Below, piece by piece: positions 34,113-42,831 of a stretch of DNA of 64,000 bases. The DNA is from CAVUDO01 sp963740255 (GTDB lineage: Bacteria; Actinomycetota; Actinomycetes; Mycobacteriales; Cryptosporangiaceae), in the NCBI GenBank assembly GCA_963740255.1, contig CAVUDO010000005.1, forward strand, positions 124,001 through 188,000, written 5' to 3'. How positions within the stretch are numbered: the first letter of the stretch is position 1; the number at the start of each line of letters is the position of its first letter. The notes under the pieces are model-generated. The model worked only from the letters and a program-made list of their open reading frames with translations. It was not told the DNA's origin and made no database searches. Made by a program: the position numbers and the translations under genes.

Positions 34113-34481
34113 TCAGAGATCCTGCACGGCGCGGGACAGCAGGCAGAACTCGTTGCCCTCGGGGTCGGCGAGCACCACCCAGCTCACGTCCGGTCCCTGG
34201 CCGACGTCCACCCGTCGGGCACCGAGCGCCAGCAGCCGTTCCAACTCGACCCCGGTGGACACCCCGTCGGCGCGGAGATCGAGGTGCAGCCGGTTCTTGA
34301 CGGCCTTGCGCTCGGGCACCGGGATCACGTCGATCGTGGGCCAGGCGCCGTCCGCCGGCGCGATGCTCACACCGCCCTCGTCCCGTTCGGTGACCGTCCA
34401 GTCCAGCACCCCGCACCAGAACGCGGCAACGGCCTCCGGGTCGACGGCGTCGATGGCGAGTACGGCGATACGGCTCGACAT
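34113..34481 (-). CDS. VOC-family protein
   Basis: 122 residues from an ATG at 34481. IDAVDPEAVAAFWCGVLDWTVTE at the start and WVVLADPEGNEFCLL at the end are the standard actinobacterial VOC pattern, with HLDLRADG in the second half giving the metal-type His. Two-repeat glyoxalase fold. No substrate is assigned. Confidence 0.85.
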   Translation of the reverse strand: MSSRIAVLAIDAVDPEAVAAFWCGVLDWTVTERDEGGVSIAPADGAWPTIDVIPVPERKAVKNRLHLDLRADGVSTGVELERLLALGARRVDVGQGPDVSWVVLADPEGNEFCLLSRAVQDL

Positions 34482-34712
34482 GCCGACATCATCCCCCGCC
34501 ACCACGGCGGCTACACGCGCGGCTTGATCCCAACCAGGGTCGAGGTTCTAGCGTCGGAACCGCACCGCGTCTGGTGGAACCCATTTGCCGCCGACGCGGA
34601 GCGTCACACCCTTCGACCAGGATGGCCGGAGGCCAGGTGGACCGCGGACGCGGCGGCCGCCGGAGCAACACCAGTCGGGCCGTGGCCCGCCCCAGCGAAC
34701 GAGGTGCCCCCG

Positions 34713-36602
34713 ATGGACATGGAAGTCACCGCCTACATGTCGATGTTCCATGCGATGAACGCCGAGGGTGACCGGCGCCCGTTCTCCCGGGCGACGCTCC
34801 GGCGCATCGCCGCGTTCGCCAGGCCACACGCCCGCTGGCTCGCCGCGTTCCTGGTGCTCAGCGTGGTGGGTGCGGTGCTGGCCGTCGCGACTCCCGTGCT
34901 GGCCGGACGGGTGGTGGACGCCATCGTCACCAAGCAGGCCGGCGACGTGGTGGTCAGGCTCGCGGTGCTCATCGCGGTGCTGGCGGTGCTGGAGGCCGTG
35001 CTGGGCATCGTCACCCGCTGGCTGTCGGCCCGCCTCGGCGAGGGGCTGATCCTCGACCTCCGCACGACGGTGTTCGACCACGTGCAGCGGATGCCGGTGG
35101 CCTTCTTCACCCGCACCCGCACCGGTGCCCTGGTCAGCCGGCTCAACAACGACGTGATCGGCGCCCAGCGGGCGTTCAGCGACACGCTGTCGGGCGTCGT
35201 CGGCAACCTGGTCGCGCTCGCGTTGACCCTGGCCGTGATGCTGAGCCTGTCGTGGCAGGTCACGCTGCTGGCGCTGGTGCTGCTGCCGGTGTTCGTGGTG
35301 CCGGCTCGCCGGTTGGGCAGCCGGATGGCCGGGATGGAGCGCGAGGCAGCCAACCACAACGCGGCGATGAGCACGCAGATGACCGAGCGGTTCTCCGCGC
35401 CGGGCGCCACGCTGGTCAAGCTGTTCGGCCGGCCGGCCGACGAATCGGCGGCATTCGCGCTGCGGGCCCGGCGGGTGCGCGACATCGGCGTGCGCACGGC
35501 GATGGTGCAGTCGGTGTTCGTGACGGCGTTGCTCCTGGTCTCGGCGCTGGCGCTGGCGCTGGTGTACGGGCTCGGCGGGGTGCTCGCGCTGGCCGGGCAG
35601 ATGGCGCCCGGCGACGTGGTGGCGCTCGCGCTGCTGCTCACCCGGCTCTACGCCCCGCTCACGGCGCTGGCCAGCGCCCGGGTCGAGGTCATGAGCGCGC
35701 TGGTGAGCTTCGAGCGGGTGTTCGAGGTGCTCGACCTGCGGCCGCTGGTCGAGGAGAAGCCCGACCCCGAACGGGTGCCCGAAGGGCCGGCGGCCGTGGA
35801 GTTCGACGGCGTCACGTTCGGCTACCCGTCGGCCGACAAGGTGTCGCTGGCCTCCCTGGAGGAGGTGGCCGTACTCGACCGCCGCGTCGGCGTGGACGTC
35901 CTGCACGAGGTGTCGTTCCGGGTGGAGCCGGGCCAGCTGGTGGCGTTGGTGGGCACGTCAGGGGCCGGCAAGTCGACGATCGCGTCACTGATCCCGCGGC
36001 TGTACGACGTCGACGCCGGCGCCGTCCGGCTCGGCGGGGTGGACGTACGGGAGCTGTCGTTCGACTCGATCCGCGACACGCTCGGCATGGTCACCCAGGA
36101 CGGGCACCTGTTCCACGAGTCGATCCGGGAGAACCTCTCCTTCGTCCGGCCCGAGGCTACCGAGGACGACCTGTGGGACGTCCTGCGCCGGGCCCGACTG
36201 TCCACTTTGGTGGAATCGTTGCCGGACGGGCTGGACACGGTGGTAGGCGAGCGCGGCTACCGGCTCTCGGGTGGCGAGCGCCAGCGACTGACCATCGCCC
36301 GGCTGCTGCTCGCCCAGCCCCGGGTGGTGATCCTGGACGAGGCCACGGCGCACCTGGACTCCACCTCCGAGGCGGCGGTGCAGGCGGCGCTGGGCGAGGC
36401 GCTGGCCGGCAGGACGTCCGTGGTGATCGCGCACCGGCTCTCCACCGTGCGCGCCGCCGACCTGATCCTGGTGGTCGAGAACGGCCGGGTGGTCGAACGC
36501 GGCACGCATACCGAGCTGCTGGCCGCCGGCGGGCGTTACGAAGAGCTGTACCGCACCCAGTTCGACCAGCCCCAGCCGGCGGCAGCGGTGCCCGCCGGCT
36601 GA
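34713..36602 (+). CDS. ABC transporter, fused membrane and ATPase domains (exporter, MsbA-like)
   Basis: 629 residues. The membrane domain (residues 30-350) has six helices, for example AAFLVLSVVGAVLAVATPVLAG. The ATPase has Walker A GTSGAGKST near residue 414, Q-loop VTQDGHLFHESIRENLSF, signature LSGGERQR near 520, Walker B VVILDEATAHLD and IAHRLSTVRAADLILVVENG. ATG at 34713 has GAGGT eight bases upstream. It is one half of a homodimer or a heterodimer whose other half is not adjacent. Substrate unknown. Confidence 0.95.
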   Translation: MDMEVTAYMSMFHAMNAEGDRRPFSRATLRRIAAFARPHARWLAAFLVLSVVGAVLAVATPVLAGRVVDAIVTKQAGDVVVRLAVLIAVLAVLEAVLGIVTRWLSARLGEGLILDLRTTVFDHVQRMPVAFFTRTRTGALVSRLNNDVIGAQRAFSDTLSGVVGNLVALALTLAVMLSLSWQVTLLALVLLPVFVVPARRLGSRMAGMEREAANHNAAMSTQMTERFSAPGATLVKLFGRPADESAAFALRARRVRDIGVRTAMVQSVFVTALLLVSALALALVYGLGGVLALAGQMAPGDVVALALLLTRLYAPLTALASARVEVMSALVSFERVFEVLDLRPLVEEKPDPERVPEGPAAVEFDGVTFGYPSADKVSLASLEEVAVLDRRVGVDVLHEVSFRVEPGQLVALVGTSGAGKSTIASLIPRLYDVDAGAVRLGGVDVRELSFDSIRDTLGMVTQDGHLFHESIRENLSFVRPEATEDDLWDVLRRARLSTLVESLPDGLDTVVGERGYRLSGGERQRLTIARLLLAQPRVVILDEATAHLDSTSEAAVQAALGEALAGRTSVVIAHRLSTVRAADLILVVENGRVVERGTHTELLAAGGRYEELYRTQFDQPQPAAAVPAG

Positions 36603-36603
36603 C

Positions 36604-36627
36604 GCGGTGCCAGCGGTCTGGCACCGC
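36604..36627. terminator. Hairpin between the convergent ABC and DUF1697 genes
   Basis: Ten perfect base pairs (GCGGTGCCAG) around a four-base loop, starting one base after the ABC stop and 16 bases before the stop of the convergent DUF1697 gene. It can serve both. Confidence 0.8.
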
Positions 36628-36642
36628 CCGGTGCGAGGACGG

Positions 36643-37191
36643 TCATTCGTCGAGCATCGCGGCGAGCTTGGTGACCGTGTTCCAGTTGCGCGCGGTGACC
36701 GTCACGCCGAGGTGCTTCTCCGCGAACGTGCCGACCGGCGGCGCGGCCAGGATGCCGTCCGGGCACCACTGGTAGATCACCCGGTCGCCGAGCCTGATCT
36801 GGTCCGGCGCGAGTGCGGCGGGGTCGTGGGCCTTCAGCAGCGCCGGGTCGGGTGCCTTCGAGAGGAACAGCGCCTGCAGCTTCTTGCCGTCGGTGGCCGC
36901 GTCGCCCAGCGGGTTGCCGTCGACGACCGCCCGCACGTCGTCGCCTGCGCGGACCAGGCACCTCACGTCCAGGCCGAGGTCGTCCTCGATCGCCTTCTCG
37001 AGCTGGCGGGCGAGCTTCTCGGGCGTACCCGCGGTGCTGGAGGTACTGACGAACACCGCGTTGCCGCTCTGCAGCAGCGTGCGGACGTCGGTGTGGCCGA
37101 GCCCGGCCAGGATCGCCCGCAGGTCGCCCATCGCCACCCGCTTGTTGCGGCCGACGTTGATGCCGCGGAGCAACGCCACGTACCTGGCCAC
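36643..37191 (-). CDS. DUF1697 family protein
   Basis: 182 residues. RYVALLRGINVGRNKRVAMGDLRAILAGLGHTDVRTLLQSGNAVF is the DUF1697 signature (split here at standard points), and RNWNTVTKLAAM closes it. These small actinobacterial proteins are uncharacterised. Start ATG at 37191; the DUF3224 gene lies 10 bases upstream, so the two are likely co-transcribed. Confidence 0.9.
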   Translation of the reverse strand: MARYVALLRGINVGRNKRVAMGDLRAILAGLGHTDVRTLLQSGNAVFVSTSSTAGTPEKLARQLEKAIEDDLGLDVRCLVRAGDDVRAVVDGNPLGDAATDGKKLQALFLSKAPDPALLKAHDPAALAPDQIRLGDRVIYQWCPDGILAAPPVGTFAEKHLGVTVTARNWNTVTKLAAMLDE

Positions 37192-37201
37192 GAGAGTCCC
37201 C

Positions 37202-37585
37202 TCAGGCGTCGAGTTCGTAGTTCAGCACGAGGTCGTGCTGGTCGGTGATCTCGCCGCTGCCCCGGATGCCGGCCAGCTCACCGGTGCCCGAGCCGGCGAC
37301 GACCGTCCAGGACGCGACCTGTTCGCCCCCGTGCCCGCTGGCCGCGTGCAGCAGCACGAACGTGCCCGCCCGGCCGTGCAGCGAGCCCTCGATCCGTTCC
37401 AGGCCGACGTAGGCCACCGGGCCGGCGTTCTCCATCATGAGCATGGTGGCCTCCACCACGCTCGACCCCACCAGGTCGCCGGTGAACGTCTTGGCGAACC
37501 GGGTGCGGCTCATCTCGCCGCCGTCCCACTCGACGGGGGTGGCGTCGCGGTCGTCGACGGTGAAGGCGCTCTTCGCATGAGTCAT
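37202..37585 (-). CDS. DUF3224 family protein
   Basis: 127 residues. The family pattern is seen as TRFAKTFTGDLVGSSVVEA, AYVGLERIEGSLHGRAGTFVLLH, then ASWTVVAGSGTGELAGIRGSG. DUF3224 proteins fold as small beta-barrels; no function is established. ATG at 37585. Followed by DUF1697 after 10 bases. Confidence 0.9.
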   Translation of the reverse strand: MTHAKSAFTVDDRDATPVEWDGGEMSRTRFAKTFTGDLVGSSVVEATMLMMENAGPVAYVGLERIEGSLHGRAGTFVLLHAASGHGGEQVASWTVVAGSGTGELAGIRGSGEITDQHDLVLNYELDA

Positions 37586-37635
37586 ACCGGCCGACGCTAC
37601 CGGTGGCCCCTGACACGTTTCTCCGACGACGCCGC

Positions 37636-38478
37636 TCAGTCCGGGATCGGCACCGCGGTGCCGGTCACCGCGATGCCGCTGCCCGGTTCGGGGCCGATGT
37701 CGACCGTGAGGAGGCTGGGCCGGCCGAGGTCGTGGCCCTGGTGCACGGTCACCGTCGCGGGCGGCGTCACCGCGCCCTGTTCGCGCAGGTAGCCGCCGAA
37801 CGCCGCGGCGGCCGCGCCCGTGGCCGGGTCCTCCACGACGCCGCCGGGCGGGAACGGGTTGCGGGCGTGGAACACCGCCGGCGACTCGCGCCACACCAGG
37901 TCGACGGTCGTCCAGCCGCGCCAGGCCATCAGCGCGGCGAGGGCGTCGAAGTCGTAGTCGAGGTCGGCCAGGCGTTCGCGGCTGGCCGCGGCCACGATCG
38001 GGTGCCATGCGCCCGCGTACGCGACCCGTGGCGGCAGCGCGGCGTCGAGGTCCTCCGGCGGCCAGTGCAACGCGCCGAGCAGCGGCGCCAGGTCGGCTTC
38101 GGCCAGCGGCTCGGTCCGGGGCGGCACGCTGGTCAGCGTCGCGGTCATGGTGCCGTCCGGCCCCGCGGCGGTGGTCAACTCCACCCGGCCCGCAGGCGTG
38201 TAGTACCGCAGCGCGCCGGTGCCGTTCCGCTCCGCGTAGGCCACCGCGGACGCGATGGTCGCGTGCCCGCAGAACGGCACCTCGGCGAGCGGGCTGAAGT
38301 AGCGGACGTCGAAGCGTCCGTCACCCTGCGGGGTCAGGAAGGCCGTCTCGGAGTACCCCACCTCGGCCGCGACCCGCAGCAACCCGTCGTCGTCGGCCCC
38401 GGTGGCGTCCAGGACCACGCCGGCCGGGTTGCCGCCCGCGGGATCGGTACTGAACGCGGTGTAGCGCAGAACGTCCAT
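37636..38478 (-). CDS. PhzF family isomerase/epimerase
   Basis: 280 residues. The first half has TAFSTDPAGGNPAGVVLDA and GYSETAFLTP, with the conserved Glu of the PhzF active site, and FCGHATIASAVA. The second half has NPFPPGGVVEDPATGAAAAAFGGYL. Both are defining for PhzF-like enzymes, which shift double bonds in phenazine precursors or in unknown substrates. No phenazine genes are nearby, so the substrate is unknown. ATG at 38478. Confidence 0.9.
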   Translation of the reverse strand: MDVLRYTAFSTDPAGGNPAGVVLDATGADDDGLLRVAAEVGYSETAFLTPQGDGRFDVRYFSPLAEVPFCGHATIASAVAYAERNGTGALRYYTPAGRVELTTAAGPDGTMTATLTSVPPRTEPLAEADLAPLLGALHWPPEDLDAALPPRVAYAGAWHPIVAAASRERLADLDYDFDALAALMAWRGWTTVDLVWRESPAVFHARNPFPPGGVVEDPATGAAAAAFGGYLREQGAVTPPATVTVHQGHDLGRPSLLTVDIGPEPGSGIAVTGTAVPIPD

Positions 38479-38541
38479 GGCCACGACCCTATGCGCCGAC
38501 ACCGCTCCAGAGCGTCGCGGCACGACGGCGAAGATGTGCGC

Positions 38542-38571
38542 TTGACTCTGACGTAACGGGAGGGTGGAGCC
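38542..38571 (+). promoter_or_regulatory. Possible MerR-type promoter of the TipA-like gene
   Basis: TTGACT at 38542 is followed 19 bases later by GAGCCT. The 19-base spacer is the long form used by MerR-regulated promoters, where the activator untwists DNA. The -10 match is weak, so this is a suggestion only. Confidence 0.3.
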
Positions 38572-38594
38572 TGGTCCGCGGAAGGGAGGGAACC

Positions 38595-39353
38595 ATGGCA
38601 CACACGGTGGGAAAGGTCGCCGCGCTCGCCGGAGTCACCGTGCGGACGCTGCACCACTACGACGAGATCGGGCTGCTCTCGCCGGGCGGACGCACGCACG
38701 CCGGCTACCGCCGGTACGACGACGCCGACCTGGAACGGCTGCAGCAGATCCTCTACTACCGGGAGCTGGGGTTCCCGCTGGAAGAGATCGCGGGCCTTCT
38801 CGACGATCCGCAGGCCGACGCCGCGGCACACCTGCGGCGGCAGCACGCGCTGCTGACCGTGCGGATGAAGCGTCTGCGGGAGATGGTCACCGCGGTCGAG
38901 TTCGCGATGGAGGCACACAAGGTGGGAATTTCACTCACACCCGAGGAACGGTTCGAGGTGTTCGGCGACTTCGACCCGGACCAGCACGCCGACGAGGTCG
39001 AACAGCGCTGGGGCGGCACCGACGCGTACAAGGAGTCGGCCCGACGCACCCGCGGGTACACCAAGGCGGACTGGCAGCGGTTCAAGGCCGAAGGCGAGAC
39101 CTGGGGCATCCGCGTCACCGCACTGATGGACGCCGGTACGCCGGCCGACAGCCCCGCGGCGACGGACCTGGCCGAGGAGCACCGCCGGCAGATCAGCCAG
39201 TGGTTCTACGAGTGCACGTACGAGATCCACACCGGCCTGGCCGACATGTACGTCGAGGACGAACGGTTCACGGCGTACTACGAACGGATCCGGCCGGGCC
39301 TGGCGGCGTACCTGAACGAGGCGATCCACGCCAACGCGGTCACCCGCGCGTGA
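38595..39353 (+). CDS. MerR regulator with TipAS drug-sensing domain
   Basis: 252 residues. MerR winged helix at the N-terminus (KVAALAGVTVRTLHHYDEIGLLSP, RRYDDADLERLQQILYYRELGFPLEEI), a coiled coil (RQHALLTVRMKRLREMVTAVEF), then the TipAS domain (FGDFDPDQHADEVEQRWGGTDAYKESARRT and the closing MYVEDERFTAYYERI). TipA-like proteins bind thiopeptides or other compounds and turn on their own gene. GAGGG precedes ATG. Confidence 0.92.
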   Translation: MAHTVGKVAALAGVTVRTLHHYDEIGLLSPGGRTHAGYRRYDDADLERLQQILYYRELGFPLEEIAGLLDDPQADAAAHLRRQHALLTVRMKRLREMVTAVEFAMEAHKVGISLTPEERFEVFGDFDPDQHADEVEQRWGGTDAYKESARRTRGYTKADWQRFKAEGETWGIRVTALMDAGTPADSPAATDLAEEHRRQISQWFYECTYEIHTGLADMYVEDERFTAYYERIRPGLAAYLNEAIHANAVTRA

Positions 39354-39369
39354 CCACTGTAGGAGCGCT

Positions 39370-39410
39370 ACGGACGGCGCAGGCGGAGAGTCTCCGCCTG
39401 TGCCGTCCGT
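39370..39410. terminator. Long hairpin between convergent MerR and lipoprotein genes
   Basis: A 20-base arm (39370-39389) and its nearly perfect complement (39391-39410) with one G-T mismatch. It starts 16 bases after the MerR stop and 43 bases before the stop of the convergent gene. A bidirectional terminator. Confidence 0.85.
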
Positions 39411-39453
39411 CCGATCCGTACTGGCCGCCGTGCGCCGTTGACCAGCCGGGGGT

Positions 39454-39819
39454 CTACTTGGCGGTCGCCTCGAGCGCGCACACCTGCGTGGCCGACTCGG
39501 CGTCCTTGCTGTCCATCCCGCGGATGGCGTCGGCCTTGAGGTCCCCGTCCACGAACTTCTGGAGATCCTCCTTGTTGCCGTACTTCAGCAGCGCTTCCGC
39601 GGAGCAGTCGGCGAACTTCTGCTGCTGGTCGCCGGTCAGCTTCTTGGCCTCGTCCCGCCCGCTGAGCTCTTCCTTGAGCGTCTCCGACACCGTCGCCTTG
39701 TCGACTGTCGCCGAACCGAACAGTCCGCACGCCGACCCGCCGAAGCCCACCAGCGCCGCCGTCGCCGCGACGACCAGGACGCGACCGACGCGCGCGGACG
39801 TGATGCCTTTTCTGGACAA
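39454..39819 (-). CDS. Secreted, lipoprotein-like hypothetical protein
   Basis: About 121 residues. A short basic N-terminus and a hydrophobic segment (VGRVLVVAATAALVGFGGSAC) form an export signal with a Cys at the mature start, roughly a lipobox although the -3 residue is Gly. The mature part is helical with two Cys (ADCSAEALLKYGNKEDLQKF and QVCALEATAK). TTG at 39819 is chosen because GAGGGGAAAGAG precedes it; the frame reaches further. No family recognised. Confidence 0.6.
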   Translation of the reverse strand: MSRKGITSARVGRVLVVAATAALVGFGGSACGLFGSATVDKATVSETLKEELSGRDEAKKLTGDQQQKFADCSAEALLKYGNKEDLQKFVDGDLKADAIRGMDSKDAESATQVCALEATAK

Positions 39820-39931
39820 GATCTCTTTCCCCTCGATCACAGCGGGAGGCCCGCACGCCGCCGGCCCCACCAGCGCGCTTTCTATCAGAGCCGCGCAACC
39901 GGACGGCACGGGGCCAGTCGCCGGCGCGGGG

Positions 39932-40105
39932 TCAGTCGCCGGTCGGCGCGGCCTCGGACGACCCCGCCACGAGACGGTCGTGCAGGCGGCCGCGGATCTC
40001 CTCCGGCGTGTACGCCCGGCGGCGGCGTTCGCTCCGCGCGATCACCACACCCGTCGCCGCCACACCCGCGAGACCGGCCAGGCCGAGTACTTTCCACCAG
40101 CGCAT
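39932..40105 (-). CDS. 57-residue single-pass membrane protein
   Basis: MRWWKVLGLAGLAGVAATGV forms a membrane helix preceded by a basic-aromatic anchor, then SERRRRAYTPEEIRGRLHDRL, a cytosolic helix. Short proteins with this exact pattern (membrane helix plus RRAYTPEE-x-R-x-R-L) are conserved in actinobacteria. Its ATG is 17 bases from the divergent GTG of the NlpC-like gene, so the promoters overlap. It was too small to be noticed easily. Confidence 0.7.
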   Translation of the reverse strand: MRWWKVLGLAGLAGVAATGVVIARSERRRRAYTPEEIRGRLHDRLVAGSSEAAPTGD

Positions 40106-40122
40106 CTGCCTAGGCTACAGCC

Positions 40123-40845
40123 GTGCCCGCCACCGCTCTGCGCCTCGACGAAGCCCTCGACCTCACCCGCACCGGCGACGTCTGGCTGTTCCGCGGCCGC
40201 ACGCCCGCCGACCGGGCCATCCAGCTCACCACGAACAGCCCGGTCAACCACGTCGGCATGGCCGTGGTGCTCGACGACCTGCCGCCGCTGATGTGGCACG
40301 CCGAACTCGGCCGGTCGCTGCCCGACCTGTGGTCCGGCCACCGGCAGCGCGGCGCCCAGCTGCACGATCTCCGCGACTCGGCAACGGTCTGGGGCACCCG
40401 GTACGGCCAGCGGGCCTGGCTGCGCCAGCTCGACCACAAGGTCACCCGCGAGATGGAGGACGCCGTGCTGCGGACGATCGCGCGGCTGGACGGCATCCCG
40501 TTCCCCTCCACCGCACGGCTGGCGTCCCGGTGGCTCACCGGTCGGCTGCCGGCATTCGGCCGGCGCGGCTCCGAGACCAGCCCGGACGGCAGCGCGCACG
40601 GCCACGCGGACGGCAGCGCGCACGACGGCTCGGACGGCGCCCGTAGCGCGGACGCCGGGCTGGAGACGGCGTACTGCGCGGAGGTCGTGGCGCTCACCTA
40701 CGAGGAGATGGGCCTGCTGCCCCGCAGGCGCCGGCCGAACTGGTACGACCCCGGGGTCTTCTGGAGCGGCGACGACCTCAGCCTGTGCGACGGCGCCCGC
40801 CTCGGCACCGAGATCGCGGTGCACATCCCGCCCGCCGCGGCCTGA
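40123..40845 (+). CDS. NlpC/P60-superfamily papain-like protein (permuted YiiX/YaeF-type)
   Basis: 240 residues. NHVGMAVVLDD supplies the His and ETAYCAEVVALTYEEMGLL the Cys, in the order of the permuted NlpC/P60 group (His before Cys). Between them is a Gly/Ser/Asp-rich low-complexity insert with SAHGHADGSAHDGSDG. No signal peptide, so it probably acts inside the cell, perhaps as a lipid or amide hydrolase. GTG at 40123. Confidence 0.75.
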   Translation: MPATALRLDEALDLTRTGDVWLFRGRTPADRAIQLTTNSPVNHVGMAVVLDDLPPLMWHAELGRSLPDLWSGHRQRGAQLHDLRDSATVWGTRYGQRAWLRQLDHKVTREMEDAVLRTIARLDGIPFPSTARLASRWLTGRLPAFGRRGSETSPDGSAHGHADGSAHDGSDGARSADAGLETAYCAEVVALTYEEMGLLPRRRRPNWYDPGVFWSGDDLSLCDGARLGTEIAVHIPPAAA

Positions 40846-40867
40846 CCGACGCCCCGGCCGAGCGGGA

Positions 40868-41293
40868 TCAACAGGGCAGCAGGGTGAACGCGGTCACGTG
40901 CCGCGGGTCCACCAGAGGGAAGTGCCGGGTGTCCACCGTGGCCAGATCGGCCACCCGCAGCCGTTCGGCCACCGCCACCACGGACGCGTCCGCCGGCCCC
41001 AGCGGCAGGTAGTCGTAGTCGACGACGAGTTCGGCCATCCGTTCGAGATCCTCGGGCAGCAGCGCCTCCAGGATGAACTGGCCGCCCGGATTGAACGAGC
41101 GGAGGAACGCCGCCAGCGCCGAGGTCCCGCCCTCCCGTTCGAGCGTGTAGCACGTCTCGGTGGCGACGAACGCGGGCACGATCAGGGGCCGACGCTGCCG
41201 GCGGGCCAGGTTGAACAGCTCCACGCAGCGGTCGTGGTCGCGGTCGTTGGCGATCGCCGCTGCGACGAGGGGGCCGGTGTCGACGACGATCAC
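40868..41293 (-). CDS. VapC-like PIN toxin
   Basis: 141 residues with PIN acidic residues: VVDTGPLVAAAIANDRDHDRCVELF at the start (first Asp), FVATETCYTLEREGG (Glu), and ASVVAVAERLRVADLATVDTRHF with the last two Asp. Its ATG overlaps the antitoxin stop. An RNase toxin by family, with a complete catalytic set. Confidence 0.9.
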   Translation of the reverse strand: MIVVDTGPLVAAAIANDRDHDRCVELFNLARRQRRPLIVPAFVATETCYTLEREGGTSALAAFLRSFNPGGQFILEALLPEDLERMAELVVDYDYLPLGPADASVVAVAERLRVADLATVDTRHFPLVDPRHVTAFTLLPC

Positions 41294-41508
41294 GCGGGCA
41301 GGCGCCAGCCGTAATCGGCGCGGAGCACCTCTTTCGCCTGCGCCGCCACGTCGTCGCGCACGCTGACGATCGCGCCGAACCAGGCCGGCGGCCAGGCGTC
41401 GCCGGCCACCTCCGGGGTGAGGTCACGAAGGAACGCGAGCGCGGTCGGCACCTGGTCGTCAGGAAGGTCGTCGACGATCTGGTGGATCTCGTCGCGCATC
41501 GGGATCAT
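41290..41508 (-). CDS. VapB-like antitoxin
   Basis: 72 residues in the reading from the ATG at 41508. MRDEIHQIVDDLPDDQVPTALAFLRDL is a helical segment of a family of antitoxins paired with PIN toxins in actinobacteria, and the tail AQAKEVLRADYGWRL is charged. Coupled to the toxin by ATGA. No DNA-binding domain is obvious at the N-terminus. Confidence 0.75.
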   Translation of the reverse strand: MIPMRDEIHQIVDDLPDDQVPTALAFLRDLTPEVAGDAWPPAWFGAIVSVRDDVAAQAKEVLRADYGWRLPA

Positions 41509-41660
41509 GCGGTGAAGTGTAGGGATTCCCACCCACCGGATCGCCGGGGGACGGCAACCGGCTGGTAACTTCCGAGCACCGGGACCTGCGGCGGAGGGCC
41601 GCCACCCGACGCGTGCGCCGGCCGCGGAAGGCCGGTTGCGAGCGACCCGCGGAGGACACT

Positions 41661-42212
41661 GTGGACGCCGAATGGACGCAGCGGTTGGTGCGGGCGTTCC
41701 GGTGGGCAGACCCCGGGCCGTGGTCGGGCCACTACGTCAGCGACCGGTCCGGGTGGTGGCGCGACCCCGAACTGCTCGCCGGCATCGGCCCGGCACTGGC
41801 CGAGAGGTTCCGGGCTGACGAACCCACCGTGGTGATCGGCCCGGAACGCAGCGGCCTGCTGCTCGGCCCGCTGGTCGCCAATGCGCTCGGCGTCGGCTTC
41901 GCCGAGGCGTACAAGGACATCTCCGACGACGTCGTCGGCGACCAGCTGCGCAGTCGTACCACCGGGCCCGACCACCGCGGGCGCACCGGGACGCTCTCGG
42001 TGCGCGGCCGCTGGCTGGACCCGTCCGACCGGGTGCTGATCGTGGACGACTGGATCGAGACCGGTGCGCAGGCCAGCGCGATCGCCGGCATCGTGGCCGA
42101 CGCCGAGGCCACCTACCTCGGCGCCGCGGTGATCCTCAACGCGCTGCCGCCCGACGCCACCGATCGCCTCATCGTCCGCGGCCTGCTCCACCCGAGCGAC
42201 CTCGACGACTGA
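41661..42212 (+). CDS. PRTase-fold phosphoribosyltransferase family protein
   Basis: 183 residues. VLIVDDWIETGAQASAIA is the PRPP loop of type I phosphoribosyltransferases (VxxVDDxxxTGxT/A), and VVIGPERSGLLLGPLVANALG is the preceding conserved segment. GTG at 41661 with GGAGGA six bases upstream. The substrate cannot be told; nucleobase salvage or an unusual purine-like acceptor are options. Confidence 0.85.
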   Translation: MDAEWTQRLVRAFRWADPGPWSGHYVSDRSGWWRDPELLAGIGPALAERFRADEPTVVIGPERSGLLLGPLVANALGVGFAEAYKDISDDVVGDQLRSRTTGPDHRGRTGTLSVRGRWLDPSDRVLIVDDWIETGAQASAIAGIVADAEATYLGAAVILNALPPDATDRLIVRGLLHPSDLDD

Positions 42213-42323
42213 GGTCCGGCTGGCGCCGCCAGCGGGAATGCGTGAGCGCCGTGACGAAGTCGCTGGCCACCTCGGCGAACCGCTTCTGGGCCGCGCCGCC
42301 CGCTCCGGACACGGCAGCGCGCC

Positions 42324-42665
42324 TCAGTGGACGACGCGGGGGGTGGGCACCGTGGGCGGCAGGGCGTAGGCCGCGGTGGCGAACTCGATCCACCGGTCGG
42401 GCTCGCTGGCCGGGATGCTGACCCAGTCCTTCATCGGCGTGCCGCCGCCGGAGGGGTCGAAGAGCTCGGCCCCCTCGACGCCCAGCGCCGCGGTGTGGGC
42501 CTCGGACCCCTCGCCGAGCCGGCAGGCCAGCTCACCGTCGTGCAGGCAGGCGAAGGCCTTGCCCCGGGCGTCCTTCAGGGCAGGCATGCCGAACATCTTC
42601 GCGGCGACCACACCCAGGCCAGCCAACTCGCCTGCCACCTCGGTAAAGCGTTCCTCGGCCGACAT
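42324..42665 (-). CDS. TfoX N-terminal-like protein
   Basis: 113 residues. FTEVAGELAGLGVVAAKMFGMPALKDARGKAFACLHDG is the TfoX/Sxy N-terminal pattern, ending with PMKDWVSIPASEPDRW. Small actinobacterial proteins with this domain are common and their role is not known. ATG at 42665. Downstream, between 42225 and 42310, the minus strand has KRFAEVASDF, a fragment similar to its own N-terminus, which may be a relic. Confidence 0.85.
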   Translation of the reverse strand: MSAEERFTEVAGELAGLGVVAAKMFGMPALKDARGKAFACLHDGELACRLGEGSEAHTAALGVEGAELFDPSGGGTPMKDWVSIPASEPDRWIEFATAAYALPPTVPTPRVVH

Positions 42666-42831
42666 CGCACCCCTCATCCGCTCGGTGCACCCGCCCCTTC
42701 ACCGTAGTCCTGTATGGCCGCGGCTGAACGTCGCGGATCGGTAACTGTGGACCAGACCAGGGGAAATGGGTCCCCAGGAGGAGGTCGGACGCGCCGGATC
42801 CGCCGCAGCGTGGCGGGCCGGCGACGGTGTG

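Noticed and set aside
42225..42310. Minus-strand fragment KRFAEVASDFVTAL beside the TfoX-like gene
   Set aside because: It hints at a duplicated TfoX N-terminus, but it is only about 20 residues long and not conclusive.
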